From contig NZ_KB850111.1 in assembly GCF_000369625.1 (NCBI RefSeq), positions 486,693 to 550,692 on the forward strand: a DNA stretch of 64,000 nt. Reading direction: 5' to 3'. Both the position numbers and the translations under genes were made by a program. The first letter of the stretch is position 1; each line of letters begins with the position of its first letter. Positions 38,221-47,282 of this stretch are shown one piece after another. The notes under the pieces were generated by a model. That model saw nothing but the letters and a program-made list of their open reading frames with translations, was not told the DNA's origin and made no database searches. This DNA comes from Acinetobacter variabilis (GTDB taxonomy: Bacteria > Pseudomonadota > Gammaproteobacteria > Pseudomonadales > Moraxellaceae).

Positions 38221-38343
38221 TTAATTGGTATCACTTCCTCGTTCCATATTTGCACCATCGCGGTTTTCATCACGAGAATTCGAGTCACAGGCAGTTAAAC
38301 CCAGTACAGCAAATACTGAAAATGCCATCAACCATATTTTCAT
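38221..38343 (-). CDS. Small lipoprotein, 40 aa
   Basis: A short gene encoding 40 residues: a signal peptide beginning MKIWLMAFSVFAVLGLTAC, with the lipobox LTAC and the acylated Cys at residue 19, then a very hydrophilic tail of about 20 residues rich in Asp, Asn, Arg and Glu. The mature form would be a tiny charged lipid-anchored peptide, comparable in size to entericidins but not similar in sequence. No strong ribosome site is visible (GGTTATAAC before the ATG). Terminators flank it on both sides, supporting an independent transcript. Confidence 0.65.
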   Translation of the reverse strand: MKIWLMAFSVFAVLGLTACDSNSRDENRDGANMERGSDTN

Positions 38344-38450
38344 GTTATAACCTTCTGAATGAGATTTGGTTGAAAGATCATCGCTTAAAACAGGGGTTAC
38401 ACAGTAGACAGATCCTGTTCATTTTTTGTCAGGCAATGTGTAGCTATAAT

Positions 38451-38478
38451 AAAAAACGCATCCGAAGATGCGTTTTTT
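38451..38478 (-). terminator. Rho-independent terminator after rph
   Basis: AAAAAACGCATC / GATGCGTTTTTT stem with a CGAA tetraloop. Confidence 0.88.
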
Positions 38479-38492
38479 ACAGCTTGAAAGAC

Positions 38493-39209
38493 TTACCAGC
38501 CCAAAGCTTCTTGCTGTTTCTTGATCAGTTCCTGAATCCCTTTTTCAGCCATGGCTAGCATGTCATTGCATTGCTCACGGGTAAATGGCTTATCTTCAGC
38601 AGTCCCCTGAATTTCAATAAATTCACCTGCCTGAGTCATCACGACATTTAAGTCAGTCTGACAGTTTGAATCTTCTTCATAGCAAAGATCTAGTAGTACT
38701 TCATCTTTAAAGATACCTACAGAAATTGCAGCCACTAGACCCTTAAGTGGGTCCTGTTTGATTTTCTTTTTCTCAAGCAATACATTCATGGCATCAATCA
38801 ATGCTACTGCAGCACCCGTAATTGATGCAGTACGGGTACCACCATCTGCCTGGATCACGTCACAGTCAATAGTAATGGTATTTTCACCGAGTTTTTTCAG
38901 ATCGACCATTGAACGTAGGCTACGACCGATTAAACGCTGAATTTCCTGAGTACGGCCACTTTGTTTGCCACGAGCAGCTTCACGATCACTACGGGTATGT
39001 GTTGAACGTGGCAGCATGCCGTATTCTGCTGTTACCCAGCCTTGGCCCTGACCTTTCAGGAAACGTGGTACAGAGCTGTCCACACTGGCAGTACACAGCA
39101 CTTTGGTATGACCAAATTCAACCAATACGGAACCTTCCGCATAACGTGTATAGTTACGGGTAATTTTCACTTCACGTAATTGATCTAATGCTCGTTGGTC
39201 GATACGCAT
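38493..39209 (-). CDS. rph: Ribonuclease PH
   Basis: Phosphorolytic 3'-5' exoribonuclease that trims tRNA 3' ends. The 238-aa product has [20 protein letters not shown] in part, the phosphate-binding [20 protein letters not shown] segment in part, [20 protein letters not shown] and [19 protein letters not shown], all typical of RNase PH. Start is the ATG at 39209. Confidence 0.95.
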   Translation of the reverse strand: MRIDQRALDQLREVKITRNYTRYAEGSVLVEFGHTKVLCTASVDSSVPRFLKGQGQGWVTAEYGMLPRSTHTRSDREAARGKQSGRTQEIQRLIGRSLRSMVDLKKLGENTITIDCDVIQADGGTRTASITGAAVALIDAMNVLLEKKKIKQDPLKGLVAAISVGIFKDEVLLDLCYEEDSNCQTDLNVVMTQAGEFIEIQGTAEDKPFTREQCNDMLAMAEKGIQELIKKQQEALGW

Positions 39210-39403
39210 AATAGGTCCTGCTGTTGACTAAAAATAATTGCGGCTCAGTATAACAGAAGCCTCCGCCAAGATTGGGACAGAGGACAGATCATTTACAAAA
39301 TCACTGGACACGCCTTGCTTGTATAGATTTTTCAGTCCATCTGCTCTACTGCGATGGGCAGATGTTTTTTGCTAAACTGCAGATCTGCTGAAGGAAAATC
39401 CCT

Positions 39404-40033
39404 ATGTCTTTACGTGAAGAACGCAAGCAACAAAGCCGTCAGGCCCTCCTCGATGCTACCTTGGCATTGAGCAGCCGTGGCCATGCATTTAGCAGCATCA
39501 GCCTGCGCGAAATCACTCATGAAGTCGGACTGGTGCCTGCCGCATTTTATCGACACTTTCAGAATATGGATCAGTTGGGACTGGAACTTCTGGATCAGGT
39601 GTCGATTCATCTCAAAGGTGTGCTGAATCAGTTGGGACCTGCAGACTTTTCTCTGGATGAGCTTTCATCTAAGATCGAACTGTTTTTTCAGGCAGTTGAT
39701 GCTCATCCCGAAGCCTGGACATTTGTCAGTGCCGAACGTTGGGGCGGTTCCAATATTCTCAGACAAGGGATTGAGCGGGAAATTCATTATCTGACCCAAG
39801 ACTTGCGGCATACCTTGGAACAGATTCCAGCCACCCAGCAATCTCCTTCTCCAGCCGAGTTAACTGCACTGGCACAGATTCTGGTTCCTCTCGCATTAAA
39901 CTGGGCTATGGGCTGGATTCAGCTTCAGGCACAGCCTGCTCTTGAACTGCGACAAACTCGGATAAATGACTTCAAAGCCCAAAGCCTAAAGCAGTTAGAA
40001 CTGTTATTTCGTGGAATTTTATCTCAAGCCTGA
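39404..40033 (+). CDS. TetR family regulator, FabR-like
   Basis: A 209-aa transcription factor. The N-terminal HTH reads QALLDATLALSSRGHAFSSI then LREITHEVGLVPAAFYRHF, with the recognition helix in the last part. The VPAAFYRHFQNMDQLGLEL wording resembles FabR, which represses unsaturated fatty-acid synthesis genes in E. coli. No obvious target gene adjoins it, so its regulon cannot be read from context. Start is the ATG at 39404 after AAGGAAAATCCCT. Confidence 0.75.
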   Translation: MSLREERKQQSRQALLDATLALSSRGHAFSSISLREITHEVGLVPAAFYRHFQNMDQLGLELLDQVSIHLKGVLNQLGPADFSLDELSSKIELFFQAVDAHPEAWTFVSAERWGGSNILRQGIEREIHYLTQDLRHTLEQIPATQQSPSPAELTALAQILVPLALNWAMGWIQLQAQPALELRQTRINDFKAQSLKQLELLFRGILSQA

Positions 40034-40132
40034 GATCTCATCTGAGTGAAATCTATTTCGCAGTTCAATTTTATCCTGATATAAAAAAACCCACATATAG
40101 ATGCAGGTTTTTAGATTCATGCAGATCTGGTG

Positions 40133-40750
40133 TTATTTAGCTTTACGCTCTTTCTCAACCAGATAATTTACCACTTGAACTACTTTGGCACCATCGCCCT
40201 GAACTACATACTTACCGTTCACAGTTACCGCTGGTACACCGCTTAACTGATAAGTCGCAGCCAGATTTTTGGCCTGTGCGATTTTTGAAGAAATCGGGAA
40301 TGATTTATAAGTGGTATTAAATTTCGCTTCAGAAATACCATAACGGGTATAGAACTTGGCTAATTGAGCCTGTTCCAGAATTGGCTGTTTCTTCGCATGA
40401 ATATCATGGAATAGCTGCAAATGTGCTTTTTGACGAACACCTAGAGCTTCAGACACATAATACGCACGAGCTGCCTGTTCCCATAGCGGATTCATCGCGG
40501 CTGGGGTACGTACAAAACGTACATCTTTAGGCAATTTTTTTAACCAGCTTTGCATGTGTGGTTCAAGAGAATAGCAGTGACCACAGCCATACCAGAAGAA
40601 TTCACGGACTTCAATTTTCCCCGGCTTTTCAACTTTTACTGGATTCGCCAGGACTTGATAGTCTTGACCTGCTACAAAGTTGGCCGCCATTGCACTGCCA
40701 GAAAATGCCAAAACAGATGCGGCTACAGTGCCTAAAATAAATTTTTTCAT
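40133..40750 (-). CDS. dsbA: Thiol:disulfide interchange protein DsbA
   Basis: Periplasmic oxidant that introduces disulfides into exported proteins; re-oxidised by DsbB. The 205-aa precursor has a signal peptide ending GSAMA, a thioredoxin fold with helical insert, the active site FFWYGCGHCYSLEPH (CGHC near residue 56) and the cis-Pro loop SGVPAVTVNGKYVV. Start is the ATG at 40750. Single gene, divergent from ubiG. Confidence 0.94.
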   Translation of the reverse strand: MKKFILGTVAASVLAFSGSAMAANFVAGQDYQVLANPVKVEKPGKIEVREFFWYGCGHCYSLEPHMQSWLKKLPKDVRFVRTPAAMNPLWEQAARAYYVSEALGVRQKAHLQLFHDIHAKKQPILEQAQLAKFYTRYGISEAKFNTTYKSFPISSKIAQAKNLAATYQLSGVPAVTVNGKYVVQGDGAKVVQVVNYLVEKERKAK

Positions 40751-40976
40751 TGGGATTATCGTCCTCTAAATCATTATGTCTAATTTATGGCTTCACTATA
40801 AAGTAATTATGCCGGTTTCGTTTTTATTCTGTGAACTTTTTTACAGCTTTTATCGCTTTTTTTTCCAGAATCGCTACACTAAACAAGTTTACTGATTTAC
40901 AAGAAGTTAAATCTGTTTATACCGCCTCTGGGCGAACTTAAATTTTAAATAATCACGACTGATTGAGGTGACACCG

Positions 40977-41705
40977 ATGTCGCAATTGAATGTTGATCCA
41001 CAAGAAATTGCCAAGTTTGAAGCATTTGCAGCTATATGGTGGGATCAGCATTCCGAGTTCCGCCCATTGCATATGATCAATCCCCTGCGCCTCAACTGGA
41101 TTGATGAACATGCCGGTGGCTTGAGCGGCAAGAAAGTGCTGGATGTAGGCTGTGGCGGTGGAATCCTGTCAGAAAGCATGGCGCGCCGTGGTGCTCAGGT
41201 GCTGGGCATTGATATGGGCGAAGCGCCACTGAATGTGGCACGCATCCATGCCGAGCAGGAAGGTGTCAGCAATATTGAATACCGTCAGATTCCAGTAGAG
41301 CAACTCGCAGAAGAACAAGCCGGTCAATACGATGTCGTGACCTGTATGGAAATGCTGGAACATGTACCTGATCCAGCCTCTATTATTCAGGCCTGTTATA
41401 AACTGGCCAAACCAGGTGGTCATGTCTTCTTCTCGACCATTAACCGTAATCCAAAATCTTATCTGTTCGCGATCATTGGCGCAGAATATATCTTGCGTAT
41501 GCTGGCCAAAGGTACACATGATTACAGCAAATTCATCAAGCCGTCTGAACTGGCGCATGACATCCGTAATGCCGGTTTAAAACTGAAAGATATGACTGGC
41601 CTGCATTATAACCCGCTGACCAAGCGTTACTGGCTGGCACCGAATGTCGATGTAAACTATATGGTGTACACCGTTAAAGAAAGCACGCAAGAGGCCGACC
41701 AATGA
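40977..41705 (+). CDS. ubiG: Ubiquinone biosynthesis O-methyltransferase
   Basis: SAM-dependent enzyme that does both O-methylations of ubiquinone synthesis. The 242-aa product has [19 protein letters not shown], motif [17 protein letters not shown], and [12 protein letters not shown], all typical of UbiG. The ATG at 40977 is preceded by GAGGTG at 40965-40970; an in-frame GTG inside that site is not a likely start. The stop overlaps the mupP ATG (ATGA). The ubiG-mupP-yciK order is also that of Pseudomonas. Confidence 0.94.
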   Translation: MSQLNVDPQEIAKFEAFAAIWWDQHSEFRPLHMINPLRLNWIDEHAGGLSGKKVLDVGCGGGILSESMARRGAQVLGIDMGEAPLNVARIHAEQEGVSNIEYRQIPVEQLAEEQAGQYDVVTCMEMLEHVPDPASIIQACYKLAKPGGHVFFSTINRNPKSYLFAIIGAEYILRMLAKGTHDYSKFIKPSELAHDIRNAGLKLKDMTGLHYNPLTKRYWLAPNVDVNYMVYTVKESTQEADQ

Positions 41706-42391
41706 AGGCGGTTCTATTCGACCTCGATGGTACTTTAATTGATACCGCAGCTGACTTTATCCGGATTATCCAGCATATGTGCCGTGAAGCCGGCCGTGAC
41801 GTGGTGGAAGCTGATCTGATCCGTACCCAGGTTTCAGAAGGTGCACGTGCTATGGTCAAATTGGTCTATCCGGAACTGCAACTGGAAGATCCAGTGTTTC
41901 TGGATCATCGCCAGCGTTTTCTGGATATGTATGGGGCAGATATTGCTGTGGATACAGACCTGTTCAGCGGAATGTATCCTCTACTTGAAGAATTAGAGGA
42001 AAATGATATCCCTTGGGGAATCGTGACCAATAAACCGCGCTGGTTGAGCGAAGCCTTACTCAAAGCTTTAAACCTGACCGAGCGCTGTGCCGTACTGGTC
42101 TGTCCGGAAGATGTGACCCGAACCAAGCCAGATCCGGAGCCAATGTATCTGGCTGCCGAGCAGTTACAGCTGGCTGCAGAAGACTGCATCTATGTCGGTG
42201 ACCATCCACGTGATATTGATGCAGGCCGCAATGCCAAGATGTATACCATACTGGCAGCATACGGTTATTTACCACTGCAATACAAAGATGACTTAACAGC
42301 CTGGCAAGCCGACTATATAGTGAATACAGTGAATGAGTTACACCAGCACATTCAAAAACTGGTCTTGAGCGAGCCAAGTGTCCTGTCTTGA
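41702..42391 (+). CDS. mupP: N-acetylmuramic acid 6-phosphate phosphatase MupP
   Basis: HAD-superfamily phosphatase of 229 aa. It has the nucleophile motif [12 protein letters not shown], the helical cap, [12 protein letters not shown] (motif II Thr) and [15 protein letters not shown] (motif III/IV). Automated labels often call it phosphoglycolate phosphatase; in Pseudomonas the gene in this ubiG-yciK position was shown to be MupP, which dephosphorylates MurNAc-6-P in the MurU recycling route, so I prefer that by context. It overlaps ubiG by 4 nt. Confidence 0.82.
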   Translation: MKAVLFDLDGTLIDTAADFIRIIQHMCREAGRDVVEADLIRTQVSEGARAMVKLVYPELQLEDPVFLDHRQRFLDMYGADIAVDTDLFSGMYPLLEELEENDIPWGIVTNKPRWLSEALLKALNLTERCAVLVCPEDVTRTKPDPEPMYLAAEQLQLAAEDCIYVGDHPRDIDAGRNAKMYTILAAYGYLPLQYKDDLTAWQADYIVNTVNELHQHIQKLVLSEPSVLS

Positions 42392-42440
42392 TTCCTGAAA
42401 CTACTGAAGACACTTAACAATAATAATGAGGAGGTAGATA

Positions 42441-43187
42441 ATGAAGTATTCAGAATATCAACCTCGCCCCGATCTGTTAAAAGATCGTATCATCCTGATC
42501 ACAGGTGCGGGCGATGGCATTGGTCGTGCAGCAGCAATCAGCTATGCTCTGCATGGAGCAACTGTAGTTCTGCACGGGCGTACCTTAAACAAGCTTGAAG
42601 TTATCTATGATGAGATTGAAAGCTTGGGTGCGCCGCAACCCGCCATTCTCCCATTACAGTTATCTAGTGCCTCTGAACGTGATTATGAATTATTGCTCGA
42701 CACGCTCGATCGCCAGTTTGGCCGTTTAGACGGGATTTTGCATAATGCCGGTATTTTAGGCGAGCGAGTACCACTGGCAGATTATCCGGTTAATGTCTGG
42801 GATGATGTCATGGCGGTTAACCTTCGTGCGCCTTTTGTGATTACCCAAGCCCTGTTACCCCTGCTGGAAAAATCCAAACACGCTTCTGTGGTCTTTGCCA
42901 GTTCCGGTGTAGGGCGCGAAGCCCGGGAATGCTGGGGCGCTTATTCAGTTTCAAAAATTGCCATTGAAGCAGTGAGCCAGTTATTTGCCAAAGAACGGGT
43001 CAATTCGAATATCCGCTTTAACTGTATCAATCCGGGTGCTACACGTACCGCAATGCGTGCCAAGGCTTATCCGAATGAAGATCCGAAAACCTTACCGGCA
43101 CCGGATTCCATCATGCCAGCCTATCTGTACCTGATGGGTGAAGATAGCTTGCATATGAACGGTCAAAGTATTGATGCGCAGGACTAA
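42441..43187 (+). CDS. yciK: YciK family short-chain oxidoreductase
   Basis: A 248-aa Rossmann-fold SDR. It has the dinucleotide motif ITGAGDGIGRAAA near residue 22, HNAGILGERVPL, and the catalytic Ser/Tyr/Lys in FASSGVGREARECWGAYSVS and SKIA. The N-terminal YQPRPDLLKDRIILITGAG matches the YciK group. The substrate is unknown. The ATG has GAGGAGGT. It is the last gene of the ubiG-mupP-yciK set and is followed by a terminator. Confidence 0.88.
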   Translation: MKYSEYQPRPDLLKDRIILITGAGDGIGRAAAISYALHGATVVLHGRTLNKLEVIYDEIESLGAPQPAILPLQLSSASERDYELLLDTLDRQFGRLDGILHNAGILGERVPLADYPVNVWDDVMAVNLRAPFVITQALLPLLEKSKHASVVFASSGVGREARECWGAYSVSKIAIEAVSQLFAKERVNSNIRFNCINPGATRTAMRAKAYPNEDPKTLPAPDSIMPAYLYLMGEDSLHMNGQSIDAQD

Positions 43188-43207
43188 TCTTTAATTAACA
43201 CCTATTT

Positions 43208-43235
43208 AAAAGCCAATGTCAGCATTGGCTTTTTG
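43208..43235 (+). terminator. Rho-independent terminator after yciK
   Basis: AGCCAATG / CATTGGCT stem with TCAG loop, then a T-rich stretch. Confidence 0.88.
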
Positions 43236-43413
43236 TTTTTTTTAAACTCTATAAAGATAAGACCCATTTGAAAGCTGGCTTATTCTTCTGCCCCATTCAT
43301 CCAGATTTCAGACTGAATCAGCCAGACCTTTCTTATTTCTACAATACTGTCTTTATTCAGTTCGCTGCAAATTCCCCTATACTAGCGCCAACAGATTTTT
43401 ATTTGAGTGCAAC

Positions 43414-43833
43414 ATGACTGACTTAAACAACATCACCGTGACGACTTTGGAAGATGGCATGGTCTCTCTGCTGGTCGATCAGCAGCCGATCTCTGAAAAA
43501 TACGGCATGAAGTTTGATGCCAGCATTGTCGATGACATTCAGGCACTCGAAAATGGTCAAAAACTGAAACTGTTTGACCAGTTTGTCTTTTCCCATACCG
43601 ATCTGAATTTTGAACATTCCTATCATTATGTGACGGGTATCGAAAAGCTGGACGATCGTTATCAGGTAGCGAAACACTTTGTCTATCGCATCAAGATCGA
43701 AGGTCAGCCTGAAATTGAACATGTGATCAGCAATCAGGGCAAAGCAATGACAGCAGAAGATGTGCGTACTTTTATTCAGGCACATGTACAGAAATCCCTA
43801 AGTGACTATACTGATCTGAACTATGCCTATTAA
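43414..43833 (+). CDS. Hypothetical protein, 139 aa
   Basis: A soluble, acidic protein of 139 aa with no signal peptide or membrane segment. It alternates strand-like and helical stretches (ITVTTLEDGMVSLLVDQQPI; FSHTDLNFEHSYHYVTGIEK; VRTFIQAHVQKSLSDYTDL). I do not recognise a family. The ATG has a GAGTG site and a clear terminator follows, so it is probably a real monocistronic gene. Confidence 0.65.
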   Translation: MTDLNNITVTTLEDGMVSLLVDQQPISEKYGMKFDASIVDDIQALENGQKLKLFDQFVFSHTDLNFEHSYHYVTGIEKLDDRYQVAKHFVYRIKIEGQPEIEHVISNQGKAMTAEDVRTFIQAHVQKSLSDYTDLNYAY

Positions 43834-43852
43834 GATCGTTCATTAGATCCCG

Positions 43853-43885
43853 AAAGAGCACATTTACACATGATGCTCTTTTTTT
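43853..43885 (+). terminator. Rho-independent terminator
   Basis: AAAGAGCA / TGCTCTTT stem with an inner CAT/ATG pairing and a run of seven T. Confidence 0.75.
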
Positions 43886-44016
43886 ATCCTTAAATTCTTT
43901 AAAAAACAGACATAAATCGTTTTAACAAATCAATAATATAAAATTATTCGGTTTTCCAAATTAATATAAAATTTTTATAATGCTTTTCAAGTTAAATCAA
44001 AGCGAAGGAAAATTAA

Positions 44017-44172
44017 ATGGCAGACCAAAAACGTAAAACTGAAACTATTCGTCGTATTGAAAACTTGCAGTTATCAACTGCCCTGATTTTGGCTTTAGAA
44101 GATGCAGTCGAGGCAGAGTCTGTGGCTGAAGCCATTCAGTCCTTACAGGGTTTAACGGAACAGTGGAACTGA
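44017..44172 (+). CDS. Small hypothetical protein, 51 aa
   Basis: A short gene with a good ribosome site (GCGAAGGAAAATTAA before the ATG). The 51-aa product starts MADQKRKTETIRRIENLQLS and continues as an acidic amphipathic helix rich in Ala, Glu and Leu (ALILALEDAVEAESVAEAIQ). It looks like a helical cytoplasmic protein, perhaps a dimer; function unknown. Confidence 0.6.
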   Translation: MADQKRKTETIRRIENLQLSTALILALEDAVEAESVAEAIQSLQGLTEQWN

Positions 44173-44225
44173 AAAATTGCAATGACCAAATCAAGATCCG
44201 GTGTTTAAAAAGAATATTTTTTCCA

Positions 44226-44435
44226 CTAATTTGAGACGGTTTTGATACACAATTCAGGACATTGCGCTTGCATCTTGATCCCGGTTTTGCTGAAATGCCA
44301 ATGGGGCTGGGCATAACTGGTCAACTGACTGAAGTGCATCCTAAGCTTATGTAAAATCATGGCATAATCATAATTTCTCTGTAATTGATATAAAACTTCA
44401 GCCAGTTCTTCACAGTTTCTCTGCAATTTTTCCAT
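44226..44435 (-). CDS. Possible small protein, 69 aa (doubtful)
   Basis: A 69-codon frame reading MEKLQRNCEELAEVLYQLQR and onward, with a helical first half and a His/Cys-containing second half. It starts 44 nt upstream of, and divergent from, the RcnB-like gene. No Shine-Dalgarno is visible. Composition is protein-like but there is no further support. Besides this frame the 44173-44479 gap holds only the promoter region of the next gene. Confidence 0.3.
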   Translation of the reverse strand: MEKLQRNCEELAEVLYQLQRNYDYAMILHKLRMHFSQLTSYAQPHWHFSKTGIKMQAQCPELCIKTVSN

Positions 44436-44479
44436 ACATTAGTTACTGTAGAAAATGAACAATTGAATGAGGGTTCAAC

Positions 44480-44875
44480 ATGAAAAAGGTTCTGGTAGCA
44501 TTGGCGATGTCCTGCAGTGCATTCATGCTGGCAAATGTTGCAAACGCTGCCCCTCATTTCAATGATGAACAGCGTATGGAACGGGGTCCGGGTCATCATC
44601 AGGCCAAGAAAGCGCGTGAGTTCCATGACGATCACCAAGACCAGTATGATAAACGTCGTATGCGTGAAGAACGTGGTGTTAAACGTCTGCAAGAGTTACG
44701 CTGGCAGCCTGGCTATGTCATGCCGCAGCATTATCGCAGTAATGGCTACAAGGTCGAATATAAGGATCATAAACTGCCTAAACCAGACCGTAAGCAGCAA
44801 TGGTACAAAGTCAACAATGACTACATTCTGGTGAACTCTGAAAATAACAGTATTGTCCGGATCATCGGAGACTGA
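44480..44875 (+). CDS. RcnB family periplasmic protein (copy 1)
   Basis: A 131-aa exported protein. A signal peptide (MKKVLVALAMSCSAFMLANV then ANA) is followed by a His/Asp/Arg-rich charged region and a C-terminal RcnB domain: GYVMPQHYRSNGYKVEYKD and QWYKVNNDYILVNSENN. E. coli RcnB is a periplasmic protein needed for Ni/Co homeostasis; the domain match does not prove that role here. A paralogue lies 222 nt downstream. Confidence 0.82.
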   Translation: MKKVLVALAMSCSAFMLANVANAAPHFNDEQRMERGPGHHQAKKAREFHDDHQDQYDKRRMREERGVKRLQELRWQPGYVMPQHYRSNGYKVEYKDHKLPKPDRKQQWYKVNNDYILVNSENNSIVRIIGD

Positions 44876-44890
44876 TTCAGAACCTGATGC

Positions 44891-44916
44891 AAAGCCCAAC
44901 CTCGTTTGGGCTTTTT
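44891..44916 (+). terminator. Rho-independent terminator
   Basis: AAGCCCAA / TTGGGCTT stem with a 6-nt loop, then T-run, after the first RcnB-like gene. Confidence 0.8.
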
Positions 44917-45097
44917 GATTTTTCGGATGAGCCTTTTTAGGCTTTTTCTTATTTTAGAGCTTTCCTTTTAATCGTGGCTAATCTCCTAAATTCCTTCATG
45001 AACTTAACAATTCCACTAAACTGGCCTCACGCTTTCTATTCACTTATTCGCTAATTTAATCTCATCGAAAACATGTACAGATTTTTAGGTGAGAGCC

Positions 45098-45472
45098 ATG
45101 AAAAAAGTTTTAACTACAATTGCCTTATCTCTTAGTGCGCTGGTTGCTACTTCTGCAATGGCAGCACCGCAGCATCATGATTCACGTTATGCACCGCATA
45201 AATCAGCACCGCACTGGGATCATAAAGACGCGAAAAAATGGGATGATCGCCGCGATGACCGTCGTTACAACAACCGTGGGGTTAACCCAAGCCGTGACTG
45301 GCGCGTAGGTCAAAAACTGCCAAACCAGTACGACAACCGTCGTTTTGAAGTCAATGGCTATGAAGCACGCCGTCTGCCGAAAGCAGGTAAAAACCAGCAA
45401 TGGTACAAAATCAATGGTGACTATGTGCTAGTCAACGATCGTAACGACAAGATTGTTCGAATCATCAACTAA
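45098..45472 (+). CDS. RcnB family periplasmic protein (copy 2)
   Basis: A 124-aa paralogue of the preceding gene. It has a signal peptide (ending SAMAA), a longer Asp/Arg/His-rich linker (HKDAKKWDDRRDDRRYNNRG), and the RcnB domain with RVGQKLPNQY, then QQWYKINGDYVLVNDRNDKI. The ATG at 45098 has AGGTGAG; an in-frame GTG three codons upstream is inside that site. The two copies share the C-terminal half strongly and differ in the linker, so they are probably an old tandem duplication. Confidence 0.82.
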   Translation: MKKVLTTIALSLSALVATSAMAAPQHHDSRYAPHKSAPHWDHKDAKKWDDRRDDRRYNNRGVNPSRDWRVGQKLPNQYDNRRFEVNGYEARRLPKAGKNQQWYKINGDYVLVNDRNDKIVRIIN

Positions 45473-45499
45473 TCATTCTCTTTTCTGCCCTTCTAGCAG

Positions 45500-45529
45500 A
45501 CACCTGAAGCTCGCTTCAGGTGTTTTTTT
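45500..45529 (+). terminator. Rho-independent terminator
   Basis: ACACCTGAAG / CTTCAGGTGT stem with CTCG loop and seven T. Confidence 0.9.
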
Positions 45530-45604
45530 ATATCTGTACTTCCACTTCAGTATTTTTTCATTAGAATCAAAGCTAGATCTTTAAATGTTGAAATAGGCAC
45601 AGCT

Positions 45605-46948
45605 ATGACTGCAGCAGAAACCTCACCGAGCAACACCTTGCAATATGTGCACTGGTTTCGCCATTCTGCGCCTTATATCAATGCTCATCGCAATAAAACT
45701 TTTGTGATCATGTTTGATGGTGAAGCGGTATTGCATGACAACTTTCAGCACATCATTCATGATATTGCCCTGCTCAATTCTTTAGGAATCCGTCTGATTC
45801 TGGTACATGGCGCGCGTCCGCAGATTAACCAGAATCTGGCTGCGAGTGGTTTCGAGACCCCTTTCCACCAGCAGCGTCGGGTGACGACTCGTGAATCCTT
45901 AAGCTGTGTACTGAATGCAGTAGGATCGATCCGTTTACAGATTGAGGCGCTATTATCGATGGGACTGGCCAACTCACCTATGTATGGTGCGCGCATTGAT
46001 GCCGTTTCAGGAAATTTTGTGACAGCCAAACCTTATGGCATCCGTGACGGGGTCGATTTTCAGTTAACTGGTGAAGTTCGGGCCATTGATACCGATGCGA
46101 TTCAACGTCATCTGGACAATCATAATATTGTGATTCTCGGTCCGACCGGCTATTCAACCACAGGTGAAGTTTTTAACCTTCTAGCTGAAGAAGTCGCAAC
46201 CAAAACTGCGACTCGTCTCAAAGCCGATAAACTGATTATCTTGGGTCGACAGCATGGTCTGCTCGACAGTAAGGGTCAGTTAAAACGGGAAGTAACCCCA
46301 CAGCAACTGGATGACTATATTCTTTCTGATGAACAGGATATTGAAATTCGGCTCCAGCTCAAGGCCGCTCAGGAAGCGTCCCGAAATGGCGTCAATCGCG
46401 TTCACCTGATTTCGTATACCTATGACGGCGCCTTGCTGGAAGAACTGTTCACCCGGGATGGTTCCGGCACCATGATCACCGATGCGCATTATGAAGAAGT
46501 GCGTATGGCCGACATTCAAGATGTCGGTGGCTTGATCCGTTTGCTCCGCCCCATGGAAGAAGAAGGTATTCTGGTTTACCGTTCGCGGGAGCGTCTGGAA
46601 AATGAAATTGACCAGTTCGCCGTAATTGAGCGTGATGGCATGATTCTGGCCTGTGCTGCCCTGTATCCGATTCCAACTACGGGCAATGAACTGCGTTCTG
46701 CAGAAATCGCCTGCGTTGCAGTAGATCCAAGTTACCGTCAATCCAACCGCGGTAGCCAGATTCTGCATTATCTGGAAGATAAGGCCAAAAGTCTGGGTAT
46801 TCAGCAACTGTTTATTCTAACCACCCGTACCGCACACTGGTTTCTGGAACAGGGCTTTGAACCGGCATCAGTAGATGATTTGCCCGATGCCCGACAGGCT
46901 TTTTATAATTATCAGCGCAATTCAATTGTCTGTAAAAAGTCACTTTAA
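45605..46948 (+). CDS. argA: N-acetylglutamate synthase
   Basis: First step of arginine synthesis: acetyl-CoA plus glutamate. The 447-aa product has an N-terminal amino-acid-kinase-like domain (residues ~20-290, with LILVHGARPQINQNLA and the arginine-sensing part) and a C-terminal GNAT acetyltransferase domain (EIACVAVDPSYRQSNRGSQI with the acetyl-CoA motif). This is the classical bacterial ArgA layout. Its stop codon lies in the middle of the terminator palindrome. Confidence 0.94.
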   Translation: MTAAETSPSNTLQYVHWFRHSAPYINAHRNKTFVIMFDGEAVLHDNFQHIIHDIALLNSLGIRLILVHGARPQINQNLAASGFETPFHQQRRVTTRESLSCVLNAVGSIRLQIEALLSMGLANSPMYGARIDAVSGNFVTAKPYGIRDGVDFQLTGEVRAIDTDAIQRHLDNHNIVILGPTGYSTTGEVFNLLAEEVATKTATRLKADKLIILGRQHGLLDSKGQLKREVTPQQLDDYILSDEQDIEIRLQLKAAQEASRNGVNRVHLISYTYDGALLEELFTRDGSGTMITDAHYEEVRMADIQDVGGLIRLLRPMEEEGILVYRSRERLENEIDQFAVIERDGMILACAALYPIPTTGNELRSAEIACVAVDPSYRQSNRGSQILHYLEDKAKSLGIQQLFILTTRTAHWFLEQGFEPASVDDLPDARQAFYNYQRNSIVCKKSL

Positions 46949-46959
46949 AGTGACTTTTT
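46934..46959 (+). terminator. Terminator overlapping the argA stop codon
   Basis: Perfect palindrome AAAAAGTCACTT / AAGTGACTTTTT with TA centre; the argA stop TAA is at the dyad. Confidence 0.75.
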
Positions 46960-47282
46960 ATTAGCTCTCATATCTCTATTTTAGATAACGATATTCATAA
47001 AACCTGTATTCAGTATAAAAATCCTATTGCTGATTTTCTAATAAGCATATCTGGCCACTTTATTTAGAATAAATAATTTTATATTTCATTATCTTATATT
47101 AATTACTCTTTCTTCCTAAATTAATGTGTAAATCACTTTCCTGCATAAGTTTTGCACTTTTTTATTTATCTTTTTTATTCATTAGAAATTCCTGAATAGT
47201 TATTTTTTTAGAAAAGTAAAAAGCTTTAGCGTATGCCTAAGTTCTTCATTTCACATTTCTAAATTTTCAGGAGTTCTGATTC
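46960..47282. other. AT-rich leader of the sulfonate cluster
   Basis: A 323-bp gap with strong AT bias and no reading frame of note. It must hold the promoter for the sulfonate genes. I looked for a CysB/Cbl-type site but could not define one by eye. TTCAGGAG supplies the ribosome site of the first gene. Confidence 0.4.
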
